64,000 nucleotides of DNA, taken from the NCBI GenBank assembly GCA_045613985.1, contig JAZLCA010000072.1:4667-68666 (forward strand). The letters are read 5' to 3'. Within the stretch, counting starts at the first letter, position 1; each line of letters opens with the position of its first letter. The position numbers and the translations under genes were made by a program. Of this stretch, positions 31,154 to 40,044 are shown one piece after another. The DNA comes from SIG644 sp045613985 (GTDB lineage: Bacteria; Bacillota; Clostridia; Oscillospirales; CAG-272). The notes beneath the pieces were generated by a model that saw only the letters and a list, made by a program, of their open reading frames with translations, was not told the DNA's origin and did no database searches.

Positions 31154-32497
31154 ATGAAAAAACTCGTCAGCTTCACCGCGCTTACCTTTTTGTTTCTATT
31201 TCTTTTGACCTCTTGCAGCAGTACAAAATATAACAAGGCTCTTAGAATGATCGACCGCGGAAAATATGAGGCGGCGTATGAGCTGTTGGAGGAGCTGGGC
31301 GATGATAAAGACGCCGCGCAGTTGAGAGAACGATTCCGTTGGGTGCCTACAAGCACCAAATCGTCAAGCAACTCTCGGCAAATAATCTATAACGATGACA
31401 ACCTTCCCATTCAAGTGATCGACATCGACCCCTACGGAAAAGTAACTCGTGAGTACACCTATGATACCAACGGCAACGTAACAAAAGAGGCCTATACCTA
31501 CCATAACGACCCGACAACTGTCAGCGAATATACGTACGATGCCAATGGCAACTTGATCAAAGAGGTCTTTCCCACCCGATTCGGCTACGTGGCAACCTAC
31601 GAATACGCCTATGACACGAACGGAAACAAGATCAAGAAAATCTATACCAACACCGAAACGAAGGAACAAACCATCCACGAATATACCTATGACGCCAAAG
31701 GCAATATGATCCGAGACGTCCAAACCTCCCAAAAGAGGAGAACCGTTGTTGAATATACCTTTGATGCGAGGGGCAACCTCATCAAAGAAATCAGCACCAA
31801 CGAAGACGGAAGCTCATATGGCAATGAATATACCTATGACGTTAACGGGCATTTGGTCAAACACATCACGACTCACTCCGACGGAAGACAAGATACGCAC
31901 GATTTCGCCTATGACGCCGACGGTAACCTGATTCAAGAAGTTTGCGCATACCGCGACGGCAGAACCTATACGTATACTGCCGACATTACCTACGACACCA
32001 ACGGTAACAAGATCACAAAAATGACTCACAACTCAAACGGAGAAACATCTGTTGTTGAGCATACTCATGACAAAAACGGAAAGCTGATCAAACAATTCGA
32101 GACGCGCGTCAATGGCGAACAATACGTCTTTGAATTTACTTACGATGTCCACGGCAACATCATCCGACAGGTCTATGGAAATGTAGAGGGCAGTGGCAAA
32201 AATGTTCTTGAATATGTTTACAATATCAACGGAAATGTGATCGAGGAAGTCCGCATCACCTCCGACGGCAAAAAAAGAACGTCAAACTGGGTATATGATT
32301 CCAACGGTAATCTTATAAAGCAAACCCAAACCAATGAAAAAGGCGAAACGAGCGAGACGGTATACGAATACAAATTGGTCTACATTCCCTACGACATAAA
32401 CGAACAGTCCGATGTGACCAAGTCCGTGCTTTCTCAGCACCTTGACATTTATATTAAAAGTCCGAATGACCAACTGATCAACGGCTACAAAAACTAA
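31154..32497 (+). CDS. Lipoprotein with twelve or more YD-like repeats
   Basis: 447 residues. Signal peptide with lipobox 'LLTSC' (Cys21 of the mature-start Met count). A short TPR-like helix pair follows ('YNKALRMIDRGKYEAAYELLEELGDD'). The remainder, about residues 95-420, is a run of twelve units of about 25 residues, each beginning 'EYTYDANGNLIKE' or a close variant, preceded by one degenerate copy. These resemble the YD repeats of RHS/teneurin shells, but no RHS core or toxin domain follows, and the chain ends soon after the last repeat. Likely a surface-exposed beta-rich solenoid or binding protein. ATG at 31154 has GGAGG 7 nt upstream; ATG 31148 is too close to it. Confidence 0.85.
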   Translation: MKKLVSFTALTFLFLFLLTSCSSTKYNKALRMIDRGKYEAAYELLEELGDDKDAAQLRERFRWVPTSTKSSSNSRQIIYNDDNLPIQVIDIDPYGKVTREYTYDTNGNVTKEAYTYHNDPTTVSEYTYDANGNLIKEVFPTRFGYVATYEYAYDTNGNKIKKIYTNTETKEQTIHEYTYDAKGNMIRDVQTSQKRRTVVEYTFDARGNLIKEISTNEDGSSYGNEYTYDVNGHLVKHITTHSDGRQDTHDFAYDADGNLIQEVCAYRDGRTYTYTADITYDTNGNKITKMTHNSNGETSVVEHTHDKNGKLIKQFETRVNGEQYVFEFTYDVHGNIIRQVYGNVEGSGKNVLEYVYNINGNVIEEVRITSDGKKRTSNWVYDSNGNLIKQTQTNEKGETSETVYEYKLVYIPYDINEQSDVTKSVLSQHLDIYIKSPNDQLINGYKN

Positions 32498-32543
32498 AAA
32501 ATCATAACCACCCGTGAAAACCAAGCGGGTGGTTATGATTTTT
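32496..32543. terminator. Bidirectional terminator
   Basis: About 18-bp stem AAAAATCATAACCACCCG / CGGGTGGTTATGATTTTT between the convergent YD-repeat and aconitase X genes. Confidence 0.92.
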
Positions 32544-32562
32544 AATAGATAAGTTTGATCGG

Positions 32563-33006
32563 TTACTCAACCTCAACGACGCCGTCCGCCTTAACGGTAA
32601 TCTTCATTCCGTCCTTGACGTAAGCGAGGAATTCATCTCCCAGCGAGTCGATGACGGGCATGGTAACACCGTCAACCCAAACCTCCGCAAGAACTGCACC
32701 TGCCGCAGCAAGCGAGTCGATGTGGTTGGCAAACAGCATGCACGCCGGATTTTTCTCCATCGAGCAAGCGCAGTAAAGCACCAGGCCGCCGGTAGTAGAG
32801 CCAATGGTCTGCGGCAGGCAAAGCGCCTTTCCGAGAAGAGATTTACCGTAAAGTTGTTGGTTGCTCTGGTCGCCGCATTTTACTTCCTTATCGCCAAACT
32901 GCAATGCCATCTGAAGAGATGCCAGCGTATTAAAGCCCTCGGTGGTAACGACAGCCTCTGCCGTTACTTCACCGGGTGTTATAACTCTTCCTTTGAACTG
33001 TTTCAT
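32563..33006 (-). CDS. Aconitase X small subunit (swivel domain, DUF126)
   Basis: 147 residues, a swivel domain alone: 'FKGRVITPGEVTAEAVVTTEGF' start, 'GKALCLPQTIGSTTGGLVLY' with the Ser/Thr-rich active loop and a C-terminal 'VIDSLGDEFLAYVKDGMKITV' block. In this family the small chain completes the active site of the large (DUF521) chain, encoded just upstream with a 4-bp overlap. Characterised members are cis-3-hydroxy-L-proline dehydratase in bacteria and phosphomevalonate dehydratase in archaea; which reaction applies here is not shown by sequence. Confidence 0.9.
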   Translation of the reverse strand: MKQFKGRVITPGEVTAEAVVTTEGFNTLASLQMALQFGDKEVKCGDQSNQQLYGKSLLGKALCLPQTIGSTTGGLVLYCACSMEKNPACMLFANHIDSLAAAGAVLAEVWVDGVTMPVIDSLGDEFLAYVKDGMKITVKADGVVEVE

Positions 33007-34280
33007 GCCTTTTTACCTCCAGTAATCGTCGTAAGGATCTCCGCATCGGTGTAATATCTTGCGCTCGTATAGGTACGGAGCTTATTCGAGGACGTAATGA
33101 CAGGCATCTTCTTGCACAGCGGATTATTCATATACATCAGAGGACAGATATACGAGGTAATAACACCCGTTGCCTTGAGTCTTGCGGCATACTCGGTCTT
33201 TTCGAATGCTTCAAGCACCGCAGGCGCGGCGGTAAATACGGTCGGAAGAGTAATCTTCTTTTTGCCGTTGTTTTTCAGTTCGGCTTCAATCTTTTCCGTC
33301 CAGGATTTCAGCTGCTCGAGCGAGAGGTGAGGACATCCGACAAAGCAAAGCTTAGGCTTTGCATCAGGATTCTTCCAGATCACAGGATAATTGTTCTTGA
33401 CTCTTTCAAGCTCGGCGTCATCGATGATGTATTCCTGTGCCCCTTCGGCGATCAGGCTCTCACCAAGTTCGACTGCCTCGGGAGTGAGGTTTGCAATATG
33501 GTAAAGACCGACCGCACCATTGGATGCGGTTGCCGCTCCGAAATCCTTCAAATATGCGCAGGCTGCGTCATTCAGCTCGTTCCCGATCCACTTGTCAAGA
33601 CCAACAACGTAAGGAACGTCCTCCATGACCTTCATGCCAATGGCAGAGCCGAGAAGCTGTGCCTCAGGCTTCTTTGTCGTCTGAACTTTTACCACCCAAG
33701 TTGCTTTTCTTCCCTCGTCGGTAAGAAGACCGAAGTAAGGAACGTAGCCGACGATCGAACCCATGATATCGATAATTCCCGAGTTTCGATTACATCTTGC
33801 GCCCAGTACCGAATTCGCGTAAACAACCGCACTCGACTCTGCCCAAGAAAGCACGTCACCCTTCTTCGGCTTGTTGCCTACCTCGTCCATATAGCAAGTA
33901 CAAGAGAAGGCGTTTTTATCCATCAAACCAAGCTTCTCAAGCTGCTGCTCATAAAAGTCCTGCTTGGTGTACATGAACTTGTTAAAGACGAGATTCTGAA
34001 GGAAATTGGCGGGAACGTTTTTGTCGATCGGGCGGGGATCGACCGAGAATTTCTGCTCCGAGCAAACGCCTGCATCAAGAAGCTGTTGCATCAGATCGTA
34101 AACGGGAGACATGACCTTGAGTCCAAAGGACGTAACAAGGTGATTATACTTTGATGTAATAGGCACAAGCTTTTCTGCTTCAAATGCGTCGCCGTACATC
34201 ACAAGCGTTTTCATTACCTTGGCAAGCGTCTCACCCTTCTCGCCGTCAAGAATCGCCTGTTGTTCTTTTGTTAATACCAT
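33003..34280 (-). CDS. Aconitase X large subunit (DUF521 catalytic domain)
   Basis: 425 residues. 'MVLTKEQQAILDGEKGETLAKVMKTLVMYGDAFEAEKLVPI' is the family start; 'FSCTCYMDEVGNKPKKGDVL', 'LGARCNRNSGIIDIM', 'LCFVGCPHLSLEQL' and 'SYICPLMYMNNP' hold the conserved cysteines and acid residues expected to bind an iron-sulfur cluster and substrate. It catalyses dehydration of a hydroxy acid. AAAGGAG precedes the ATG. It lies 13 bp after the flavoenzyme gene and overlaps the small subunit, so the three proteins are made together. Confidence 0.92.
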   Translation of the reverse strand: MVLTKEQQAILDGEKGETLAKVMKTLVMYGDAFEAEKLVPITSKYNHLVTSFGLKVMSPVYDLMQQLLDAGVCSEQKFSVDPRPIDKNVPANFLQNLVFNKFMYTKQDFYEQQLEKLGLMDKNAFSCTCYMDEVGNKPKKGDVLSWAESSAVVYANSVLGARCNRNSGIIDIMGSIVGYVPYFGLLTDEGRKATWVVKVQTTKKPEAQLLGSAIGMKVMEDVPYVVGLDKWIGNELNDAACAYLKDFGAATASNGAVGLYHIANLTPEAVELGESLIAEGAQEYIIDDAELERVKNNYPVIWKNPDAKPKLCFVGCPHLSLEQLKSWTEKIEAELKNNGKKKITLPTVFTAAPAVLEAFEKTEYAARLKATGVITSYICPLMYMNNPLCKKMPVITSSNKLRTYTSARYYTDAEILTTITGGKKA

Positions 34281-34293
34281 TTTATTTTCTCCT

Positions 34294-36363
34294 TTACAGC
34301 TTCATTGCTACATCCCAAGCACCCCAAATGACGGTACGGAGGTTACCTACCTTGTCAGCGTCGCCAATCACGTGAATATGGCGTCCTTTAGATACGATAG
34401 GAGCGGGATTGTAGCCAACAGAGAGAATGACCGAATCTGCGTTGACGGTGAACATCTTTCCGTCTTTATCCTTCAGAGTTACGTTGCCGTCACCAATTTC
34501 GGAAAGAGCGGTTTCAAGATATACCGGCACTTGATTGGTCTTGAAGAAATCACGCAGATAGCTTGTATTTGCAAGGCAGATGCCGGGCGTTGTCACAAGG
34601 TCGTCCTGCATCTCCACGATGGTAGGCTTTTTGCCGTTCAGATAGAGCTCATATGCAATTTCGCATCCCGTAAGACCGCCGCCAATGACAACAACGTTTT
34701 CGCCGACCGTCTTGTTACCAAGCAGATAATCCACGGCTTCCACAGCGGTTTCCGCGCCCTTAACGGGGATTTTCTTGGCAACCGCACCTGTTGCGACGAT
34801 GATCTCGTCGGCATCCAGAGCCTTTACGTCCTTGATCTCGGTGTTCATCTTAACGGTGATCGGATATTTGGAAAGCTCGCGGATATACCAAGCAATAAGC
34901 GCTCTGTCCTTTTCCTTGAAGGAGGGAGCGGCAGCTGCGATGAACACGCCGCCGAGCTTGTCAGTCTTCTCGTAAAGAGTTACCTCGTGTCCGCGCTTGG
35001 CGAGAACGATAGCCGCTTCCATACCACCGATACCGCCACCGATGACAGCGATCTTCTTTTGCTTCTTGGCAGGCTCGATATGATACTTCTTCGACTGCAT
35101 GGTTTCGGGATTGAGTGCGCAACGTGCAAGGCCCATGGTATCCGTAAGATCCTGCGTATTCGCGTGTCCCTTGGAAGAAGAGAAATTAAAACAACCGCTG
35201 TGACAGCAGATGCACGGCTTGATATCCTCAAGTCTATTCTCGATGAGCTTTGTGATCCATTCGGAATCGACGAGGAATTGGCGGGCGATACCCACTGCAT
35301 CAATTCTTCCCTCTGCAACTGCCTTTGCGCCAACCTCGGCATCCATTCTTCCCGCACAGACGACAGGGATATCTACAAATTTCTTGATGTGCGCTACATC
35401 GTCAAGATTGCAGTTCTCGGGCATATACATTGGCGGATGCGCCCAGTACCAGGAGTCATAGGTGCCATTGTCGGCATTCAGCATATCGTAACCTGCATCC
35501 TGCAAGTATTTCGCTGCTCTTTCGGATTCTTCCATGTTACGTCCGACCTCGGTGTATTCCTCGCCGGGCATTGCACCCTCGCAGAAGCCCTTCATCTTGG
35601 ATTCGACGGAATAGCGGAGAGATACGGGATAATCCTCACCGCACGCCTCCTTGATCGCCTTGACGACCTCTGCAGCAAAGCGGTAGCGATTTTCAAAGCT
35701 TCCGCCGTACTCGTCGGTACGCTTATTGAAAAATTCGATCGCAAATTGGTCAAGCAGGTATCCTTCGTGAACGGCGTGAACCTCCACACCGTCAACACCC
35801 GCGTCACGGCAGAGCTTTGCCGTCTTTGCAAACGCTTCGATGATCTCGTGAATCTGCTCTACGGTCATTTCGGGACACTCGATATCAGGTGCCCAACGCG
35901 CAGGCTGAGGAGAGGGACAAGCAAGCTCATGAGAGGTGTCAATGATCGGCTTTACCAAAGCACGGGTAAACTTGTTTTTGTGCAAGGGGGCTACAAGCTC
36001 CGTGATCGCCCAAGAGCGTCCCATACCGGCCGTCAACTGAATAAAGAGCTTGGCACCTGTCTTATGAATCTCATCCATGAAAACCTTGAGATCCTTGAAC
36101 ATTTTTTCATTCTGCCAAAGCCATTTTCCCCAAAAGGTGTCGCGCAGAGGCGCAATTCCGGGAATGATAAGACCCACGTTGTTGTTTGCGCGCTCAAGGA
36201 AAAGCTTTGCAGCTTCCTTGTCAAAATGACAGCCCGTAAGCTCAAACCAACCGAAGAGCGACGTGCCTCCCATCGGGCACATGACGATACGGTTTTTGAT
36301 CTCTACGTTGCCGATTTTCCAAGGTGTAAATAACGCTTGGTATTTTTCGTCCGTTCTGTTCAT
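34294..36363 (-). CDS. Old-Yellow-Enzyme-type NADH:flavin oxidoreductase with 4Fe-4S cluster (enoate/dienoyl-CoA reductase family)
   Basis: 689 residues in the order of 2,4-dienoyl-CoA reductase, 2-enoate reductase and bile-acid BaiCD-type enzymes. An FMN-binding barrel (about 8-365) carries 'VEVHAVHEGYLLDQF' and 'RTDEYGGSFENRYRF'; a cluster site 'CICCHSGC' with a further 'ARCALNP' lies at about 380-415; then FAD- and NAD-binding Rossmann parts, 'IAVIGGGIGGMEAA' (about 430) and 'VVVIGGGLTGCEIA' (about 555). It reduces activated C=C bonds with NAD(P)H, anaerobically. Cytoplasmic. Being co-transcribed with aconitase X it probably reduces, or acts just before or after, the product of that dehydratase. 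Start ATG with AAAGGA 9 nt upstream. Confidence 0.9.
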   Translation of the reverse strand: MNRTDEKYQALFTPWKIGNVEIKNRIVMCPMGGTSLFGWFELTGCHFDKEAAKLFLERANNNVGLIIPGIAPLRDTFWGKWLWQNEKMFKDLKVFMDEIHKTGAKLFIQLTAGMGRSWAITELVAPLHKNKFTRALVKPIIDTSHELACPSPQPARWAPDIECPEMTVEQIHEIIEAFAKTAKLCRDAGVDGVEVHAVHEGYLLDQFAIEFFNKRTDEYGGSFENRYRFAAEVVKAIKEACGEDYPVSLRYSVESKMKGFCEGAMPGEEYTEVGRNMEESERAAKYLQDAGYDMLNADNGTYDSWYWAHPPMYMPENCNLDDVAHIKKFVDIPVVCAGRMDAEVGAKAVAEGRIDAVGIARQFLVDSEWITKLIENRLEDIKPCICCHSGCFNFSSSKGHANTQDLTDTMGLARCALNPETMQSKKYHIEPAKKQKKIAVIGGGIGGMEAAIVLAKRGHEVTLYEKTDKLGGVFIAAAAPSFKEKDRALIAWYIRELSKYPITVKMNTEIKDVKALDADEIIVATGAVAKKIPVKGAETAVEAVDYLLGNKTVGENVVVIGGGLTGCEIAYELYLNGKKPTIVEMQDDLVTTPGICLANTSYLRDFFKTNQVPVYLETALSEIGDGNVTLKDKDGKMFTVNADSVILSVGYNPAPIVSKGRHIHVIGDADKVGNLRTVIWGAWDVAMKL

Positions 36364-36414
36364 AACATCGTTCCTTTCAAGAGAAGATTTGTCTTATAAA
36401 AAAGCACCGTACAT

Positions 36415-36443
36415 ATTATAACATAAATTTCCTTTTTCTGCAA
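36415..36443 (-). promoter_or_regulatory. Promoter of the flavoenzyme-aconitase X operon
   Basis: Minus strand TTGCAG, 17 bp, TATAAT. Confidence 0.75.
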
Positions 36444-36462
36444 GTATAATATAGCAACTTAA

Positions 36463-36510
36463 AAAATATTCCCCAACGCTGCCGATTCGCTCGCGTCGGG
36501 GAATATTTTT
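36463..36510 (-). terminator. Terminator after beta-mannosidase
   Basis: Arms AAAAATATTCCCC / GGGGAATATTTTT around a GC-rich loop, overlapping the stop of the GH2 gene. Confidence 0.8.
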
Positions 36511-38959
36511 ACTTCATCAAAACATACTTTACTTTTCCGCTCTGTTTGCCCAATCGAACGCGGTAAGGCACGCCGGGGTACAGATCGAAGAAGTTGTCGG
36601 ACAGGTCGGCATCGTCACCGTCAAGATCCAGGCAGACACCCAAGGCGAAGCTATCGCACAGGTAAGTCGCCAGGCCGTCGGCAATATCAACCTTGATTTC
36701 AGGTTTGAGCAGGCCGAGCGTGTGGTAAGGCTTCTCCACAAAACGCCGGCGAGCAATAACCTCGCCCTGTTCATCCATCAGCATCGCGCAAGGAATATAT
36801 CCTTCGGGAATGGAGGGTAACGTTGCGATCACCGTCGATGCATTGGCGGGCAATTCGACGGAAATTTCCTGCCATTGTCCCTGTGTGCCGTCGGGCGAGA
36901 AAGCACCGTAACGCAAGGTAACCTTTTGTTCGGTCAAGTATTCGTTGATACCGTAAATATCGAATCCATCTTCCCTTTTGACGATATCCACCACCACAGG
37001 GGCAAAGGATCGCTTGACCGGATGGAAAGAGGGTGTGCGATTGCGAAGATAGTCCACGATGGTCCAGGAGCGAGTAGCAGGCCAACAATCCTCATACATC
37101 CAGAAAATAGCCGCGTCGGTGGTCTCACTCATGCGGCGGCGGAAGTTGAGAATGTATTCCGTGAGCGCCTCGCCCTGCAAAAATCCGCCATAATAGACGT
37201 AGTCGGGAATGCTCATACCATAGCGGTCGATATCCATTCCCAATTTCTCCATCAGAGCCCTCTCGGGCGCACAGCCATCCTGGTCGGCGATGGAGTTGTC
37301 ATGCACCTTGAAGTCAAACGAGTGCATATAATCCTGCCCCTCGCCCAGCGCGGCCATCATGTTGGGAAGGCTCGTTGGACCGAGGAAACCGCCCTCGTTG
37401 GGAAAGCGGCAATCCATCTGGCGATAAGCGAAATAATCGCGGTTGCCAAAGCCGATCTGCCAGGGATGCTGATCGCCGATCTTATTGCCGTTGGCATCCG
37501 AGCCGTCGGGCGAATAAGGGCTGGAGGGCTGATAATAGTGATTGTCCCCCTCCGCATGCATGATCTTGGGAACGAGCGAATAATACAGGCCGGCGCAGGT
37601 ATAGGTAGCAACCAAGTGGGGCGCTTGCATTTGCCAGTCGATCTCATTGTTACCGCAGTACATCACCGCTGAGGCAAAAGTTGACATACGGCGGATATTG
37701 TAGGTAATCTCGGCGCGATAGCTTTCAAGAAATTCGCGATCGGTTGCAGGATAGTTGGCGCAGGCACCGATGAAATCCTGCCATACAACAATGCCGTTTT
37801 GGTCGCACAGATCGTAAAAATCGTCCGTTTCGTACACACCGCCGCCCCAAACGCGCAGGGCGTTGAAGTTGGCCTCAACCGCACGCGAGATGACAGTTTC
37901 GTAGGCATCGCGAGTCAAACGGGAAAACAGAATATCCAAGGGAATCATATTGCCGCCCTTGGCAAACACCTGTTGGCCGTTGATCTTGAGGCGGAACAAG
38001 CGGCCGCCGTCGGGCGTGGGCGACTGGTCGATCTCCACACGGCGCATACCAACCTTTTTATCGGTCACAGACACAACGTCTCCCGTCCCCTCATCCACCA
38101 CGGTCAAGCGTAAGGTATAGCGGTAAGGCTCGCCATGATTGCGAGGCTGCCACAATTTGGGGTTGGCAATACACAGCGTTAAGGGAGCATAAACGTCGCC
38201 CTGCACTTGTCCCGTCCATTCGGCACTCTCCCCACTCTCCACAACCGTTGCCGTCACCTTGACACCGCGGTGGTCAGGCATACTCAAAAACTGACGGATG
38301 CGCAGCGTCGCACAGGAGTAATCGTCATTCAAATCGTGGAAGACGGACACCTCGTTGACAAATACGCGTCCGATCTCCAAATAGCAGGGGCGGAAAATAC
38401 CCACGTTGAGAAGTCTGGGCGACCAGTCCCATTCAAAGGCCGATTGGGGACGGCGGCAATAATTGCGGCGCATCGCCTGCTCTCTTTGATAGCCGTGCCC
38501 GCCGCCCGCCGGCTTGAACGCATTGGCCAAAAGACCGCTTTCCAGCTTGACGTCGATTCTGTTTTCACCCACGCGGACGAAGCTTGTCACGTCAAGACGG
38601 CAAGGAACGAAAAAATTGCCGTGACGGCCGACCGGACGGCCATTGACAAAAATCAACGCATACAGATCCAATCCTTCAAAAACAAGGCGCACCCGCTTGT
38701 CGTCGGCAAGATCCTCTTCGCTCAAGTAAAACGTGCGAGAGATGAGCCAGGTTTCCTCCTCGATCCAGCGGGCGTTCAGCACGTTGTGACCGTAATGAAC
38801 GTCACCCGTCAGATGCTCAAGTGCCTCCTGTACCGTTCCGGGAATTTTTATATCATAATCGGGCATCCAACGCTGGCGTCGGGGCCAATCCCCTTCTCCA
38901 CCGCGATAACCGCTCGCGCTCTTACACTTCCAAATACCGTCAAGACTGATCTTTTTCAT
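36509..38959 (-). CDS. Beta-mannosidase, glycoside hydrolase family 2
   Basis: 816 residues. Layout of GH2 mannosidases: jelly-roll N-domain ('ISLDGIWKCKSA', 'LNARWIEEETWLISRTFYL', 'VFEGLDLYALIFVNGRPVG'), immunoglobulin-like domain ('VGMRRVEID'), and barrel with 'NFNALRVWGGGVYETDDFYDLCDQNGIVVWQDF' and acid/base Glu in 'MYCGNNEIDWQ'; the nucleophile is most likely the Glu of 'FPNEGGFLGPTSLP'. 'WMYEDCWPATRSW' closes the site. No signal peptide. ATG at 38959 has AAGGAG 7 nt upstream; upstream in-frame ATGs cross the promoter. With the GH38 enzyme it gives the cell both mannose linkages. Confidence 0.92.
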   Translation of the reverse strand: MKKISLDGIWKCKSASGYRGGEGDWPRRQRWMPDYDIKIPGTVQEALEHLTGDVHYGHNVLNARWIEEETWLISRTFYLSEEDLADDKRVRLVFEGLDLYALIFVNGRPVGRHGNFFVPCRLDVTSFVRVGENRIDVKLESGLLANAFKPAGGGHGYQREQAMRRNYCRRPQSAFEWDWSPRLLNVGIFRPCYLEIGRVFVNEVSVFHDLNDDYSCATLRIRQFLSMPDHRGVKVTATVVESGESAEWTGQVQGDVYAPLTLCIANPKLWQPRNHGEPYRYTLRLTVVDEGTGDVVSVTDKKVGMRRVEIDQSPTPDGGRLFRLKINGQQVFAKGGNMIPLDILFSRLTRDAYETVISRAVEANFNALRVWGGGVYETDDFYDLCDQNGIVVWQDFIGACANYPATDREFLESYRAEITYNIRRMSTFASAVMYCGNNEIDWQMQAPHLVATYTCAGLYYSLVPKIMHAEGDNHYYQPSSPYSPDGSDANGNKIGDQHPWQIGFGNRDYFAYRQMDCRFPNEGGFLGPTSLPNMMAALGEGQDYMHSFDFKVHDNSIADQDGCAPERALMEKLGMDIDRYGMSIPDYVYYGGFLQGEALTEYILNFRRRMSETTDAAIFWMYEDCWPATRSWTIVDYLRNRTPSFHPVKRSFAPVVVDIVKREDGFDIYGINEYLTEQKVTLRYGAFSPDGTQGQWQEISVELPANASTVIATLPSIPEGYIPCAMLMDEQGEVIARRRFVEKPYHTLGLLKPEIKVDIADGLATYLCDSFALGVCLDLDGDDADLSDNFFDLYPGVPYRVRLGKQSGKVKYVLMK

Positions 38960-38993
38960 ATCCGGTCTCCTTCCCCAAAAGGTTATTGTCTTC

Positions 38994-39022
38994 ATTATAG
39001 CAAAAAAATTTCCGCGCGTCAA
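38994..39022 (-). promoter_or_regulatory. Promoter of beta-mannosidase gene
   Basis: Minus strand TTGACG, 17 bp, TATAAT. It is back-to-back with the transporter promoter 10 bp away, so one regulator could control both. Confidence 0.8.
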
Positions 39023-39031
39023 TATCCCGCC

Positions 39032-39060
39032 TTGACATTTGAAGTCTTGCGTGCTACAAT
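39032..39060 (+). promoter_or_regulatory. Promoter of transporter-alpha-galactosidase operon
   Basis: TTGACA, 17 bp, TACAAT. Confidence 0.8.
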
Positions 39061-39087
39061 ACAAATATCAAATACAAGGAGAACCTT

Positions 39088-40008
39088 ATGCAATACTATT
39101 TGATCGTTCTTTTGGCCGTCATCGGTCTGGCAGGCAATTTTTGCCTGACCAAGCTATATCAGAACCGTACCGGCACAGGATTCCGCATCAGCGTCCTGTT
39201 CAACATTATCACCGGTGCCTTCACGGCGACACTGTTTTTCTTCATCAACGGTTTTATGAACGGCTTTTCCTTGCATCTGACGCCCTTTTCCTGGCTGATG
39301 GCCGCTCTTCTCATTCTGTTTTGCGGCGCGTACGCACTGATCGGCTTTAAAATCATTGCCATCGGAAACATTGCGATTTACACCATGTTCTTGATGTTGG
39401 GCGGCATGACGCTTCCCTACTTTTTTGGTCTGATCTATCTGGAAGAAACTTTCTCCTTTTTGAGATTGGCCGGTCTTTTGCTCATGATCGCCGCCATTGC
39501 ATTATCCAACGTTCAAGGTGGAAAAGAGCAAAAGCGCAAAGGAACTCTCCTCTTTTTCCTTTTGTGCATGATCGTTTTTTGTCTCAACGGCGGTGGAAGC
39601 ATCGTGTCCAAGATCCATCAATTGCCCTCCAATACCCATAAGGCTGTTTCCGATCCCGCTTTCGTCATGATGGCCGGCGTCATCCGAGTGATCGTGTTTT
39701 CTCTGATCTATCTTGGCATTCTCATCAAGGATCGCCGAGCACCGAAGGAACTGCGTCCCGAGCCCATCAAGCTGCCCTGGTCGGTGATCGGCATTATGTT
39801 GGCAAGCTCCGCTGTTGACGGCGCATCCTACCTGTGCCAGCTGATCGGAGCTTCGCATCTTCCTGCCACGGTGCTCTACCCTATGATCACCGGCGGCAGC
39901 GTTGTTCTGACGGCTTTGGCAGGTCGCATCTTTTTCAAGCAAAAACTGTCTGTTCCCGCCACCGTTGGTATTGCTCTTTGTTTTAGCGCCACCCTGTTTT
40001 TTCTCTGA
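39088..40008 (+). CDS. DMT-superfamily (EamA-like) transporter
   Basis: 306 residues, almost wholly hydrophobic with about ten membrane helices arranged as two five-helix halves, the drug/metabolite transporter pattern. The middle basic loop 'GGKEQKRKGTLLFFLL' separates the halves; the last helices 'VLYPMITGGSVVLTALAGRIFFKQKLS' are the typical EamA end. Substrate not predictable; position before an alpha-galactosidase suggests a sugar or metabolite but this is weak evidence. AAGGAG lies 8 nt before the ATG. Confidence 0.85.
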   Translation: MQYYLIVLLAVIGLAGNFCLTKLYQNRTGTGFRISVLFNIITGAFTATLFFFINGFMNGFSLHLTPFSWLMAALLILFCGAYALIGFKIIAIGNIAIYTMFLMLGGMTLPYFFGLIYLEETFSFLRLAGLLLMIAAIALSNVQGGKEQKRKGTLLFFLLCMIVFCLNGGGSIVSKIHQLPSNTHKAVSDPAFVMMAGVIRVIVFSLIYLGILIKDRRAPKELRPEPIKLPWSVIGIMLASSAVDGASYLCQLIGASHLPATVLYPMITGGSVVLTALAGRIFFKQKLSVPATVGIALCFSATLFFL

Positions 40009-40044
40009 TCCTCCATCAAAACACAACTGAAAGGACGGTAACGT

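Noticed and set aside
31450..32390. Direct repeats suggesting CRISPR or a VNTR
   Set aside because: They are the YD-like protein repeats, diverged at DNA level and fully within an open frame.
34219..36333. 704-residue antisense frame over the flavoenzyme gene (similar ones at 3367-4755, 15622-17199, 18324-19742, 58648-60006, 61317-62588)
   Set aside because: Codon-bias shadows: Cys/His/Leu-rich, no motif, no translation signals, and opposite to genes with clear family signatures.
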